Source of the DNA: an uncultured Cohaesibacter sp.
GTDB taxonomy: Bacteria > Pseudomonadota > Alphaproteobacteria > Rhizobiales > Cohaesibacteraceae
Direction of reading: 5' to 3'
Assembly (NCBI RefSeq): GCF_963676485.1
Contig: NZ_OY781114.1
Location: 3,364,501-3,428,500 of the forward strand
Length of the DNA stretch: 64,000 bases
Shown here: positions 45,068 through 53,846 of the stretch, piece by piece
Numbering within the stretch: position 1 is the first letter of the stretch
Layout of the letters: the number at the start of each line of letters is the position of its first letter
Position numbers and translations under genes: made by a program
The notes under the pieces: generated by a model
What the model was told of the DNA's origin: nothing
The model's database searches: none
The model's input: the letters and a program-made list of their open reading frames with translations, nothing else

Positions 45068-45979
45068 ATGAACGCCCTTTACGGCATTGGACTCAAGATT
45101 GCTTCGACGATGTCTTTTGCGGTCATGCTTGCCTTGATCAAATATACATCAGAATATATGCCGATTGGTGAACTTATCTTCGCTCGCTGCTTTTTTGCTT
45201 TGCCGCCGCTATTGCTGGTGACCGCATGGCAGAGCGACTGGCGCGATTGCATCCGCACGAAGAATCCGTGGGCGCATGTGCGGCGCTCTGCTGTGGGCAC
45301 AGCAGCGATGTTCTGCTGGTTCGTTTCGATCTCGATGTTGCCATTGCCTGAAGCCACTGCAATTTCCTTTCTGAATCCCTTGATGATTGTGGCTATGGCG
45401 GCTCTGTTCCTCAAGGAAGTCGTCAAGGCTTATCGCTGGACGGCTGTTGGCGTCAGCTTTATTGGCGTGCTGATCATTCTATCTCCGCGGTTAAGCGGTT
45501 CAACGGGGGATGTGGGCTTGCTGGGCGCTATTCTCTGCTTGAGTTCAACTGTGTTTACGGGGATGGCCGGTATCCTGATCCGGCAGATGACGAAAACCGA
45601 AAATAACTCGGCGATTATCTTCTATTTCTTTGTTACTTCGTCCTTCTTTTCCCTCATTTCGATTTACTGGGGCTGGGTCGTTCCTGATTTGGGGACCTTT
45701 GGGCTGATGGTTTTGGCTGGGATTTTTGGTGGTTTGGGACAGATCTTCATAACCAAATCCTACAGCGTGGCCGAAGCGTCGCTTGTTGCTCCATTTGACT
45801 ATGTCAATGTGGTTTGGAATGTGGTTATCGGCATCGTGATCTTTGGCGAATATCCAAGTCACGCAGTGGTCGTCGGAGGCGGCATTGTCGTTGTGGCTGG
45901 TATGTTTGTTATTTATCGGGAACGGCAACTGGGCGTTTCGCGCAAGGCGGAGCGGCAGGCAAAGCTGCTCGGATCGTGA
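45068..45979 (+). CDS. DMT-superfamily (EamA) transporter, copy 2
   Basis: 303 residues, about ten helices, two EamA halves. The first half has the usual EARFFFALP-like signature region (LIFARCFFALPPLLL) and the later GGLGQIFITKSYSVAEASLVAPFDY matches this family. Substrate unknown; it could export amino acids or metabolites. ATG with GGGAAG ahead. Followed by a terminator. Confidence 0.9.
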   Translation: MNALYGIGLKIASTMSFAVMLALIKYTSEYMPIGELIFARCFFALPPLLLVTAWQSDWRDCIRTKNPWAHVRRSAVGTAAMFCWFVSISMLPLPEATAISFLNPLMIVAMAALFLKEVVKAYRWTAVGVSFIGVLIILSPRLSGSTGDVGLLGAILCLSSTVFTGMAGILIRQMTKTENNSAIIFYFFVTSSFFSLISIYWGWVVPDLGTFGLMVLAGIFGGLGQIFITKSYSVAEASLVAPFDYVNVVWNVVIGIVIFGEYPSHAVVVGGGIVVVAGMFVIYRERQLGVSRKAERQAKLLGS

Positions 45980-46026
45980 CTTCTCTTCTGAAAAACCATG
46001 CTCTTCCTTACTGATATTGGCTGAAA

Positions 46027-46069
46027 ACAGGCCCTTTTCTCCTTGGTTGGGGGAAAGGGCCTGTCTTTT
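46027..46069 (+). terminator. Terminator after DMT copy 2
   Basis: ACAGGCCCTTT and AAAGGGCCTGT, perfect 11-bp stem with a 16-base loop, followed by CTTTT. Confidence 0.9.
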
Positions 46070-46087
46070 GGATGCCATTTGCCCTGA

Positions 46088-46105
46088 CTGTCACAAAAGT
46101 GAGAC
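46088..46105 (+). promoter_or_regulatory. Imperfect Pho box candidate upstream of plcP
   Basis: CTGTCAC-aaaa-GTGAGAC. The first half matches the alphaproteobacterial Pho-box half-site (CTGTCAT/C); the second keeps 4 of 7 bases at the right spacing of 4. It is 54 bp before the likely start. PhoB control would fit the known role of PlcP. Confidence 0.4.
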
Positions 46106-46159
46106 AGCGCGTTCTTAAAAGTGGCGCAAAGACTTACGAACGTGAATCAGAGCAGGCAC

Positions 46160-46969
46160 ATGAATCAGTCCAGCGATGAAGGGCTCTATAAGCATCGGAC
46201 CATGTTCATCTCCGATGTCCATCTGGGGAGCCGCGGTTGTCAGGCAGAAATGCTGCTTGATTTCCTCAAATTTAATGATGCAGAGACGATTTATCTTGTC
46301 GGGGATATCGTCGATGGCTGGCGCCTGCAAGCGCGCTGGCATTGGCCGCAGCTGCATAATGATGTGGTGCAGAAGCTTCTGCGCAAGGCCCGCAAGGGGG
46401 CGCGCATCATCTATGTGCCGGGCAACCATGATGAATTTCTACGCAGCTATTATGGTGCCCATTTCGGTGGTGTGGAGGTAAAGGAACACGCCATCCATGA
46501 AACAGCAGATGGTCGCCGGTTGCTGGTGATCCACGGGGATCAATATGACATGGTGGTGCGACATGCCAAATGGCTCGCCCATCTGGGCGACTGGGCCTAC
46601 AGTTTTGCTCTGGGGCTCAATACCATTCTCAACCGTCTGCGCCGCAAGCTCGGCTTCAGCTATTGGTCCCTGTCTGCCTGGGCCAAGATGAGGGTGAAAA
46701 ATGCGGTCAATTTCATTGGCACCTTTGAGGAAACCCTCTCTCAGGAAGCCCGAAAATTTGACGTTGATGGCGTGATTTGCGGCCATATTCATCATGCCGA
46801 GATGCATGAGAAATTCGGTATTTCCTATCTAAATACCGGGGACTGGGTGGAAAGCTGCACAGCGATTGTCGAGCATCCGGATGGACGTTTCGAATTGATC
46901 CGCTGGAGCGACGAGGCCAGGACAGTTCCCCAACTTGAAAATCACACCCCAACCAAGGCGCTTGCATGA
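46160..46969 (+). CDS. plcP: PlcP-like phospholipase C (metallophosphoesterase family)
   Basis: 269 residues from ATG 46160 (AGCAGG ahead); GTG 46121 is a weaker option. Calcineurin-like metal-site motifs: FISDVHLGS, LVGDIVDGW, GNHDE, HGDQYD and GHIHHAEM. LpxH has GNRD where this has GNHD, which argues against lipid A synthesis. In Sinorhizobium and marine bacteria PlcP cleaves phosphatidylcholine-type lipids to diacylglycerol under phosphate shortage, and a glycosyltransferase next to it (Agt) turns that into glycolipids. The next gene overlaps by 4 bp and is just such an enzyme. The call rests on motifs and on this pair. Confidence 0.75.
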   Translation: MNQSSDEGLYKHRTMFISDVHLGSRGCQAEMLLDFLKFNDAETIYLVGDIVDGWRLQARWHWPQLHNDVVQKLLRKARKGARIIYVPGNHDEFLRSYYGAHFGGVEVKEHAIHETADGRRLLVIHGDQYDMVVRHAKWLAHLGDWAYSFALGLNTILNRLRRKLGFSYWSLSAWAKMRVKNAVNFIGTFEETLSQEARKFDVDGVICGHIHHAEMHEKFGISYLNTGDWVESCTAIVEHPDGRFELIRWSDEARTVPQLENHTPTKALA

Positions 46970-47973
46970 GTGGTCTCTTAATCGTAACGGATGCCTGGCA
47001 TCCTCAAGTCAATGGCGTTGTCCGCTCGCTTGATCGTTTGGGTCAGGAAGTGAAAAAGCAGGGAATGGAGGTGCATTATCTGACGCCTCTGGATTTCAAG
47101 ACGGTTCCTTGCCCGACCTATCCGGAAATCCGTCTCTCTTTAACAATGCGCAGGGGTGTTGCCAGAAAGATTGAAGAGATTGCCCCCGACTATGTGCATA
47201 TTTCCACTGAGGGGCCACTTGGCTTCTGGGCGCGGAGTTATTGCAAAAAACGGGACAAGACCTTTACCACCTCCTACCATACGCGCTTTCCGGAATATCT
47301 CGCCGCACGCTTTCCCGTTCCGCTCTCTCTCTCCTATGCGGCCTTGCGCTGGTTCCATAATCCGGGCCGATGCTGCATGGTGGCGACGCCAAGCCTGAAG
47401 CGGGATCTTGAGGCGCGCGGTTTTGAGCGATTGCACTATTGGGGCCGTGGTGTTGACCTTGACCAGTTCCACCCACGAGAAGAAAAGGTGCTCGATTTTC
47501 CCGGGCCCTTGTTGCTTTATGTTGGTCGTGTTGCTGTCGAGAAGAATATCGACGCTTTTCTGGATCTGAAGGTTGAGGGCACAAAGATCGTCGTGGGGGA
47601 TGGTCCGCAGAAGGCGGCTCTGGAAGAGCGGTATCCGGATGTGAAATTTCTCGGGCTCAAAGAGGGTAAGGATCTCGCAGATATCTATGCGTCATGCGAT
47701 GTCTTCGTCTTTCCTTCCAAAACCGACACCTTCGGCATTGTGCTTCTGGAAGCTTTGGCGTCAGGATTGCCCGTTGCTGCCTACCCTGTCATGGGACCTC
47801 TGGATGTTATTGGCGATAGCGGGGTTGGGGCATTGAAGGACAATCTGGAAGAGGCCGTGCGCGAAGCGTTGACGATTGATCGACAAGCTTGTCTGGATTA
47901 CGCGCGGAATTATAGCTGGGAGGCGAGTGCCAACCAGTTTCTGTCCAATATTTCAAAAGTCTATTCTGATTAA
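46966..47973 (+). CDS. agt: Family 4 glycosyltransferase, probably Agt-type glycolipid synthase
   Basis: 335 residues. GT4/GT-B fold: GLLIVTDAWHPQVNGVVRSL at the start, STEGPLGFWAR, LLYVGRVAVEKNIDAFL in the middle, and the C-terminal donor-site FVFPSKTDTFGIVLLEALASGLPV (E-x7-E). In relatives linked to plcP it uses UDP-glucose or UDP-glucuronate and diacylglycerol to form phosphate-free glycolipids. ATGA overlap with plcP makes translational coupling likely. Length matches. Sugar specificity cannot be read by eye. Confidence 0.78.
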   Translation: MSGLLIVTDAWHPQVNGVVRSLDRLGQEVKKQGMEVHYLTPLDFKTVPCPTYPEIRLSLTMRRGVARKIEEIAPDYVHISTEGPLGFWARSYCKKRDKTFTTSYHTRFPEYLAARFPVPLSLSYAALRWFHNPGRCCMVATPSLKRDLEARGFERLHYWGRGVDLDQFHPREEKVLDFPGPLLLYVGRVAVEKNIDAFLDLKVEGTKIVVGDGPQKAALEERYPDVKFLGLKEGKDLADIYASCDVFVFPSKTDTFGIVLLEALASGLPVAAYPVMGPLDVIGDSGVGALKDNLEEAVREALTIDRQACLDYARNYSWEASANQFLSNISKVYSD

Positions 47974-48032
47974 GCTGGCAAGGCCTGAAGCTGTTCGCTC
48001 AAGGCCTGGATATCGACAAGAGCAGACAGCAA

Positions 48033-48053
48033 GGGGCCGCGCATAGGGGCCCC
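48033..48053. terminator. GC-rich hairpin between convergent genes
   Basis: GGGGCC-N9-GGCCCC between the agt end and the end of the lipoprotein gene. No T run on either side, so a weak or Rho-assisted terminator at best. Confidence 0.35.
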
Positions 48054-48087
48054 GTTGCTTCTCGCCGGGCTATTGCCTCCCCATGCG

Positions 48088-48693
48088 CTAGATCGCCTTG
48101 AGGGTCCAGACGAGAATATCGTTCAACACGCTATCAAGGGCGCGGTCCAGTGCTGCAACACCTTTGTCTGGTGTCGCTGAGCTGGCCGGAGAGGAGGCCT
48201 GGAACAGGCGAGAGGCAACCACGCGGCCATTGCGATCATTGATGATCTTTACTGAGAGCGCGATTTTGGCAACGGGCTGGTTTGCGTCATTCAACTCGAA
48301 ACTGCGTATGGATGTTGCGAGCTTGTAGTCAACCACAACGCCATCCCCTGGCTTGACGACAGAGCGCATGCGGCCGGAATTCTCGAATGTCTGGATCAGC
48401 TTGTCCTGCAACACATTGGGCAGGCTGTCGCTCCATTGTGCATCGCCAAAATAGGTGATTTCGGCAGCGTCAGGTCGCACCACGATCATCTCGCTATCAA
48501 GCGATTTCAAGGCAGTGGGCTCCGAGATCAGCAGCTGCGCATTGCTGCGCCCGCGGAGATTCTCAAAATTCGTTGGTGCACTCAGATCGTAAGTCGTGAG
48601 CTCTTTGCCTCCGCCCACCACAGAACAGGATGAGAGCCAGAGAGCGAGGCAAACAGACGATAGGATGCGCACAAATTGGGTCGCAGAAGACAA
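48088..48693 (-). CDS. ABC-type transport auxiliary lipoprotein (PqiC-like)
   Basis: 201 residues. TTG start at 48693 with GAGG 7 bp ahead. Lipoprotein signal with lipobox L-S-S-C, Cys at 23. The mature part has TTYDLSAPTNF near 33 and WSDSLPNVLQDKLIQTFENSG, the ABC_trans_aux (PqiC) pattern. Outer-membrane partner of an MCE lipid transporter. The mlaE-mlaF-mlaD genes precede it on the minus strand, 259 bp away from mlaD, so it may have its own promoter. Confidence 0.88.
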   Translation of the reverse strand: MSSATQFVRILSSVCLALWLSSCSVVGGGKELTTYDLSAPTNFENLRGRSNAQLLISEPTALKSLDSEMIVVRPDAAEITYFGDAQWSDSLPNVLQDKLIQTFENSGRMRSVVKPGDGVVVDYKLATSIRSFELNDANQPVAKIALSVKIINDRNGRVVASRLFQASSPASSATPDKGVAALDRALDSVLNDILVWTLKAI

Positions 48694-48952
48694 AGGTGTA
48701 CCTCGGCAGTAGACAAATATGGGCTTACCTTAACGCAGAAATGGTAACCGCCAACCGTTTTTTCCTGACATGGACTGATTTTGGAGGAAATTTGCGCTTT
48801 CGCGCGCAGTCCATAGTGTCAGATTTTTGCGGCTGGGGCCTCGTTTCCACAAGGAACCCAGTTTAACAAAGCGAGTCAAAGTCATATGACAATCATGTTT
48901 TGTTTCAATGACATCGACTCATGATCTTGATCAGTCGGCAAGCGACTGAAGG

Positions 48953-50350
48953 TTAGTAGCGCTGATCGAAGGTTTTCACCTTGTTGCCGCCAAATATCAC
49001 GCTGGATGGATCTTTCTCCAGCTTGTTGACGGCCCCTTCAACCCGTTTGATTGTCCGCCTAGCTTCAGAAACCATGGCTTCGACGTTGCGCAAGCCACTG
49101 CCTGAGAAGCGGGCAAGGCCATCGGAGATTTCATCTGCGCGGCTGTTGAACTTGTCTGCAACACTGCGGATAGAACGCGCTGCGAGCGTCACTTCCTCTA
49201 TCACGCCTTTGCCGCCATCTTTATCGGAAAGAATGCCATCGACCTTGCCCAGAATGCCGTCGATCCGCTTGGATGCCTTGTTGAGACGGGCAGCAAGTTG
49301 CTGTGCATCAGTCACTATGGCGTTGAAATCATCTGTGCGTTGGGAGAGGGATGTAGAAAAATTGCTGATATCGCCCGACGCCTGTTTGGCGTTGGCCAGA
49401 ATAATGTCGATATCACCGGACGACTTATCCAGCGTCGTTGCAAAATTCTGCAAGGATGCAACGGCTGCAGAGATGGTTTCAGGGTCCACGCTTTCAACCA
49501 ATCGATCGACCTTGCCAAGGGAGGCGTTCAGATTGGACGAGAAATCATTGATGCCCTTTGCGGCTTCAGAGGCGTCGGCAACGATTGCATCAAAGCGGTT
49601 GGAGGTTCCCACCAGATTTTGGGAAATCTTCTCGACATTTGCGACGCTGGTCTTGATGCTTTCCGGATCAACCGCAGCTAGCAGGCTGTCGGCCCTGTCG
49701 CTGAGGGTTTCAAGGCGGCCAGACAGAGAGGTCAGGCCCTTTGCAGCGTCAGACGCATCTGCGAGAAATGTTTCTATTTTGCCGGAATTGTTGTTGAGCG
49801 CTGTGGTGAAGCCTTCGATATTCTTGACCGTCTTGTTGATGCTCTCCTGATTGGTATCAACAACGGTTTCGATTTTCGAGAGCACCTTGTCCGCGCGAGA
49901 CATGAACTGGCGGGCGCCATTCATCATGTCCTCAAAGGATGAGCTGTGAGCCATCATTTCCGGCGTCCCCGGTTGATCGAGAAGATCGGGTAGATCCGGG
50001 CTGCCGCCCTTGATTTCAACGGTGCCTACGCCTGTCAATCCCTGAAAGGAGAGGCTGACATCACTGTCTTTCTTGAGCGGGATATCGGCATCGACCATAA
50101 GGTCCGCTTTGACATATTTGGGATTGTCCGGGTCATATTCGAGTTTTGCGACTTCGCCCACCTTGATGCCGTTGAACATCACAGCGCCGCCGCGAATAAG
50201 GCCGGCAACAGATCCTTCAAAACGCACGATTACCTCGGTCGTTGGTCGGGTTTCATCGTATCTGGCAATCCAGTAGATAAATCCGAAGCCGACTGCCGTC
50301 AGAAGCAATGTGAACAGGCCTATGGCCACATAGTTGGCTTTTGTTTCCAT
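48953..50350 (-). CDS. mlaD: MlaD-like MCE-domain lipid transport protein
   Basis: 465 residues. One N-terminal membrane helix (about 7-28), the MCE domain (about 38-115: VIVRFEGSVAGLIRGGAVMFNGIKVGEV), then a very long helical part of some 330 residues rich in Asp/Ser/Ala with a repeat-like pattern (DASDAAKGLTSLS; DASEAAKGINDFS). It is much longer than E. coli MlaD (183) and resembles the alphaproteobacterial long form. Periplasmic, it carries phospholipids between the inner and outer membrane. Starts 3 bp after mlaF. Confidence 0.92.
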   Translation of the reverse strand: METKANYVAIGLFTLLLTAVGFGFIYWIARYDETRPTTEVIVRFEGSVAGLIRGGAVMFNGIKVGEVAKLEYDPDNPKYVKADLMVDADIPLKKDSDVSLSFQGLTGVGTVEIKGGSPDLPDLLDQPGTPEMMAHSSSFEDMMNGARQFMSRADKVLSKIETVVDTNQESINKTVKNIEGFTTALNNNSGKIETFLADASDAAKGLTSLSGRLETLSDRADSLLAAVDPESIKTSVANVEKISQNLVGTSNRFDAIVADASEAAKGINDFSSNLNASLGKVDRLVESVDPETISAAVASLQNFATTLDKSSGDIDIILANAKQASGDISNFSTSLSQRTDDFNAIVTDAQQLAARLNKASKRIDGILGKVDGILSDKDGGKGVIEEVTLAARSIRSVADKFNSRADEISDGLARFSGSGLRNVEAMVSEARRTIKRVEGAVNKLEKDPSSVIFGGNKVKTFDQRY

Positions 50351-50353
50351 GTC

Positions 50354-51166
50354 TTAGCTCTTGTCCCATTGTCTGATGGCGCGCTTGCCCGTGAAATAGC
50401 TCTTGATCCAGGGATGCGGGTTTTCCTGCAGATCACTCATATTTCCTATGGCCAGAACGCGGCGTTCGGCCAGAACCGCGATGCGATCGCAGGCCTGACT
50501 GAGGCTATCCAAATCATGGGTTACCATAAAAACGGTGAGACCCAAAGTGTCTCGAAGGGTCGAAATCAAATCATCAAACTCCTCGGCGCTGATCGGATCA
50601 AGCCCGGAGGTCGGTTCGTCAAGGAACAGAAGTTGGGGGTCAAGCGCCAAAGAACGGGCCAAAGCGGCGCGCTTGATCATGCCGCCGGAAAGCTCGGACG
50701 GGAATTTGTGGGCCGCGTCCGGAGAGAGCCCGACAAGCTCCAGCTTGGAAATGGCCAATTCATCCATGAGGCGCTGGGGCAAGGAATAATATTCCCGCAT
50801 GGGGACCTGAATATTCTGCAATACCGATAGCGAGGAGAATAGCGCGCCATGCTGGAACAGAACTCCAAGGCGGCGCTCGATGGCCAGGCGCTCTTTGCGT
50901 GATAGATGTGCGGTATTGTGGCCGAACATGATGAACTCGCCGGACTGGCGCTTCACAAGGCCCAAGACACTGCGCAGCAACACGCTTTTGCCCGTGCCGG
51001 AAGCGCCCACGATGCCAAGAATTTCGCCACGCCGCACATCAAGATCCAGATCTTCCAGCACCAAGCGGGAGGAGAAACCGACGGTGAGACCTCGTACCGA
51101 CAGAATAGGACTGTCACCTGACGCTGAAGAGTGTGTGGTTTGCGGCGTTTGAGGTGTTGCTGACAT
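50354..51166 (-). CDS. mlaF: MlaF-like ABC transporter ATPase
   Basis: 270 residues from ATG 51166, which has GGGAGAG ahead; an upstream frame overlapping mlaE is open but unconserved. Walker A GASGTGKS, signature LSGGMIKRAAL, Walker B LLFLDEPTSGLDP, and H-loop VTHDLDSL. Energises the MlaE permease. The stop is next to mlaD and the start is 10 bp after the mlaE stop, so mlaE-F-D form one operon. Confidence 0.94.
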   Translation of the reverse strand: MSATPQTPQTTHSSASGDSPILSVRGLTVGFSSRLVLEDLDLDVRRGEILGIVGASGTGKSVLLRSVLGLVKRQSGEFIMFGHNTAHLSRKERLAIERRLGVLFQHGALFSSLSVLQNIQVPMREYYSLPQRLMDELAISKLELVGLSPDAAHKFPSELSGGMIKRAALARSLALDPQLLFLDEPTSGLDPISAEEFDDLISTLRDTLGLTVFMVTHDLDSLSQACDRIAVLAERRVLAIGNMSDLQENPHPWIKSYFTGKRAIRQWDKS

Positions 51167-51176
51167 GCTGCTCTCC

Positions 51177-52331
51177 CTAAAACCCGACTGCGGCGAAGAA
51201 AATGGCAAAAAGGCCATCGACCAGAACCATCAGGAAAATGGATTTCACGACGGCTGCTGTCGTTCTCCTGCCAAGGCTTTCTGCGCTACCGCCCACCTGC
51301 AAGCCTTCGCTGCAGGAGATGAGCGCAATGATCAGGGCCATGAAGGGGGCTTTTATCACCCCGACAAGGAAAGTATTGATCGCGACAGCATCGCGCAACC
51401 AGGTGATATAGGTGGATGGTGAAATATCCGAATAGGCCCATAGCAGAATGCCTCCGCCGACAAGACCTGAGAGGTTCGCAACAAGGCCAAGCAAGGGCAG
51501 GGCGATGATGAGAGCAATGACGCGTGGGGCAATCAGAACTTCAATGATGTTAAGGCCCATGACGCGCATGGCGTCGATTTCCTCGCGCATTTTCATCGAG
51601 CCGAGTTCTGCGGTGAAAGCGCTGCCGGAACGACCGGCCACAAGAATTGCCGTTAGCAGAATGCCCACCTCGCGTAAGACGAGAATACCGACAAGATCGA
51701 TGACAAAGGGCTCTGCGCCGAACTTGCGTAGCTGAAAGGCGCCTTGCTGGGCGACAATGGCTCCGACCAGAAAAGACATCATGGCAACGATCGGAACGGC
51801 TTTCAGCCCCGTATGCTCCATATGATGGACGATGGAGGTGATGCGCAGGCTGCGCGGGTGTATCACTGCCCTGAGAAGGCAGGCGACGATTTCTCCGGCC
51901 AGATAGGCGAGAATCTTGATGTCATTGTAGATCTCAACGACATCTTCCCCCGTTTTCTGAAAAGCGGCGATAACGAAATTCTGGTTCTTTTGGGTCGAAG
52001 GCGCTGTCAGGTTGGTTTCTGCTACGGCTTCGAAAAGAGACACATGATCCGGATTGATCGGTTTTGCGCTGGACAGCTCCAGTCCGAGCCCACGCAGGAG
52101 GCGAATGATCACCCAAGCGCCCGATGTGTCCAGAGAGGTCAGTCCAGACAGGTCCAACTGTTGGAAGGAAGGCTTTTCTTTCAGAAGATCATCAACTTGA
52201 CTGTCGGCATCTTTGAGAGTCTCGATGGTCCAGCTTCCAGTTACAGACAGAGTCTTGGGCGCAGACGTTCCGTCGGCCTCCAGAACGGGGGGGTGCCCCG
52301 GGGCGGCTAAGTCTGATCCCTGTGGAGCCAT
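51177..52331 (-). CDS. mlaE: MlaE-like permease with N-terminal STAS domain
   Basis: 384 residues. The first 130 form a STAS-like domain (LDLSGLTSLDTSGAWVI), fused to the MlaE permease domain (about 150-384, five or so helices: VGAIVAQQGAFQLRKFGAEPFV, GRSGSAFTAELGSMKMREEIDAMRVMG). In gammaproteobacteria the STAS protein (MlaB) is separate; the fusion is common in alphaproteobacteria. First gene of the operon. ATG; no strong ribosome-binding site. Confidence 0.94.
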   Translation of the reverse strand: MAPQGSDLAAPGHPPVLEADGTSAPKTLSVTGSWTIETLKDADSQVDDLLKEKPSFQQLDLSGLTSLDTSGAWVIIRLLRGLGLELSSAKPINPDHVSLFEAVAETNLTAPSTQKNQNFVIAAFQKTGEDVVEIYNDIKILAYLAGEIVACLLRAVIHPRSLRITSIVHHMEHTGLKAVPIVAMMSFLVGAIVAQQGAFQLRKFGAEPFVIDLVGILVLREVGILLTAILVAGRSGSAFTAELGSMKMREEIDAMRVMGLNIIEVLIAPRVIALIIALPLLGLVANLSGLVGGGILLWAYSDISPSTYITWLRDAVAINTFLVGVIKAPFMALIIALISCSEGLQVGGSAESLGRRTTAAVVKSIFLMVLVDGLFAIFFAAVGF

Positions 52332-52521
52332 GTAACAGTTTGCCTTACTTGCGTTTGTGCTGCATCAAAACCATGAGCAGGCCAAAATATCCATGCTTGC
52401 CTTGAAACGAACCGATCAATTTATAATCGATCCGCGTCCTGTCCTTTCTGACGCATGCCAGATTCCCTGCTTTTTATACAGGAAATTCATGCCTTTGCAG
52501 AGAGTAAATTGGTGCGCGATC

Positions 52522-53727
52522 CTATCGGAGACTGTTTTTACCGCCATTGACCCTTATATGGGTGAGCGGAACCCAACTGCTCAGCACAAGAAGACCCAAT
52601 GCCAGAATGCCAATGGCGCTCATGGTCAGGAAGGCAGCGCCTTGCAATTCGGCATAGAGGAATCCTGATGCCGTTGTCGCCATTGCCGAGAGAAGGCCGG
52701 TGAGCATGGTGTAGAGCCCTTGTGCGGTGCCTGAGAGTTCATCATCGACGGTTTCGTTGATAAAGAACATCGCACCCAGATGGGCACAGCCAAAACTTCC
52801 CGCGTGCAGAAGCTGGAGCAGTAAATAGCCATAGGTCGGCAGCTCAAGAGGGAAGGTGGCCCAGCGGACAATTGCAATCAGGGCCGCAATCTTCAACAGC
52901 GCTCGCCAGTCGAATATGGCGGATATCTTTTTGGAGTAGCGAAACAGGATGATCTCGGACACTGAGGCCATGGACCACAAAAGGCCGGTCATATTGGCCG
53001 AGATGCCGATCTTGCTCCAGTAAATCGCGGAAAAAGAATAGAGCATGCTGTGCGATGCCTGAATGAGGGAGGCTGACACTAGAATGATCCAGAAGCATCC
53101 TTGCCCGAATTGCTTCAATTGGGCCCAATCCAGCCGGGTGCCTTTCGCGAGCGCCTTGTTGTCTATCCGGCGCGGGTCTATCGGTAGGGAAACAGAAAAA
53201 ATGATATGCAGCATATTGCCGATTACGAGCAGCCAGATCACCTTGTTGGCGCCAAAATGCTCCATGAAGAGACCGCCTGCGAGGTTGGCTCCCAGAAAAG
53301 CAAGGGTGCCCGAGCTGCGCATGCGTCCATAATCGAGCCCAAAGCGACGCGTGCCAGCCAGAGCCAGAGAGTCTCCAACGGGGATAATGGCGCTTTGGGC
53401 GATATGTGATACCGCCATAACTAACGCAATCCAGATCAGGCTGTCGTTAAGCATAATCAAGGCAAAAGTCAGACCATAGAAGCCGCAATAAATGCGCAAA
53501 GCCAAGCGTCGGTCGCCGAATTTGTCGGATATTGCCGCCATGATGGGCGTAAATATCACGCGTGCAATCATCGGTATGGTTAATACCAGTCCGATCTCCT
53601 CTGGACTGAAGGCCAAACTCTTCAGCCAGATCCCGAAAAAGGGTACGTAAATACCAAAAGGAAAGAAAAAACCGGCATAAAAAAGCGACATGCGCAGCGC
53701 GTATTTTTGCTGAATTGGGGGGGGCAT
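52522..53727 (-). CDS. Major facilitator superfamily transporter (MFS_1_like)
   Basis: 401 residues from ATG 53727; upstream frame to 53868 is open but looks non-coding. Twelve or so membrane helices, with the A-motif region ISDKFGDRRLALR after helix 2. Sequence style (short N-terminus, FFPFGIYVPFFGIWLKSLAFSPEEIG) matches MFS_1_like proteins, such as HcaT-type and nucleoside/sugar relatives. Substrate unknown. Divergent from the CheZ-like gene with 119 bp between. Confidence 0.88.
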   Translation of the reverse strand: MPPPIQQKYALRMSLFYAGFFFPFGIYVPFFGIWLKSLAFSPEEIGLVLTIPMIARVIFTPIMAAISDKFGDRRLALRIYCGFYGLTFALIMLNDSLIWIALVMAVSHIAQSAIIPVGDSLALAGTRRFGLDYGRMRSSGTLAFLGANLAGGLFMEHFGANKVIWLLVIGNMLHIIFSVSLPIDPRRIDNKALAKGTRLDWAQLKQFGQGCFWIILVSASLIQASHSMLYSFSAIYWSKIGISANMTGLLWSMASVSEIILFRYSKKISAIFDWRALLKIAALIAIVRWATFPLELPTYGYLLLQLLHAGSFGCAHLGAMFFINETVDDELSGTAQGLYTMLTGLLSAMATTASGFLYAELQGAAFLTMSAIGILALGLLVLSSWVPLTHIRVNGGKNSLR

Positions 53728-53846
53728 CGCGGATTTGCCTGCTGAAAAGTAAAATTCCGTTAAGATTTGGCCTGTAGAATCAGGCAGTGAGAATGCGTAT
53801 ACCGAGTGTGATTCGCGCCAATGAAGATAGGAACTTGGTCTGAACC

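Noticed and set aside
46160-46969. LpxH (UDP-diacylglucosamine pyrophosphatase) as the identity of this gene
   Set aside because: GNHDE in place of GNRD and the coupled glycosyltransferase favour PlcP; not fully excluded.
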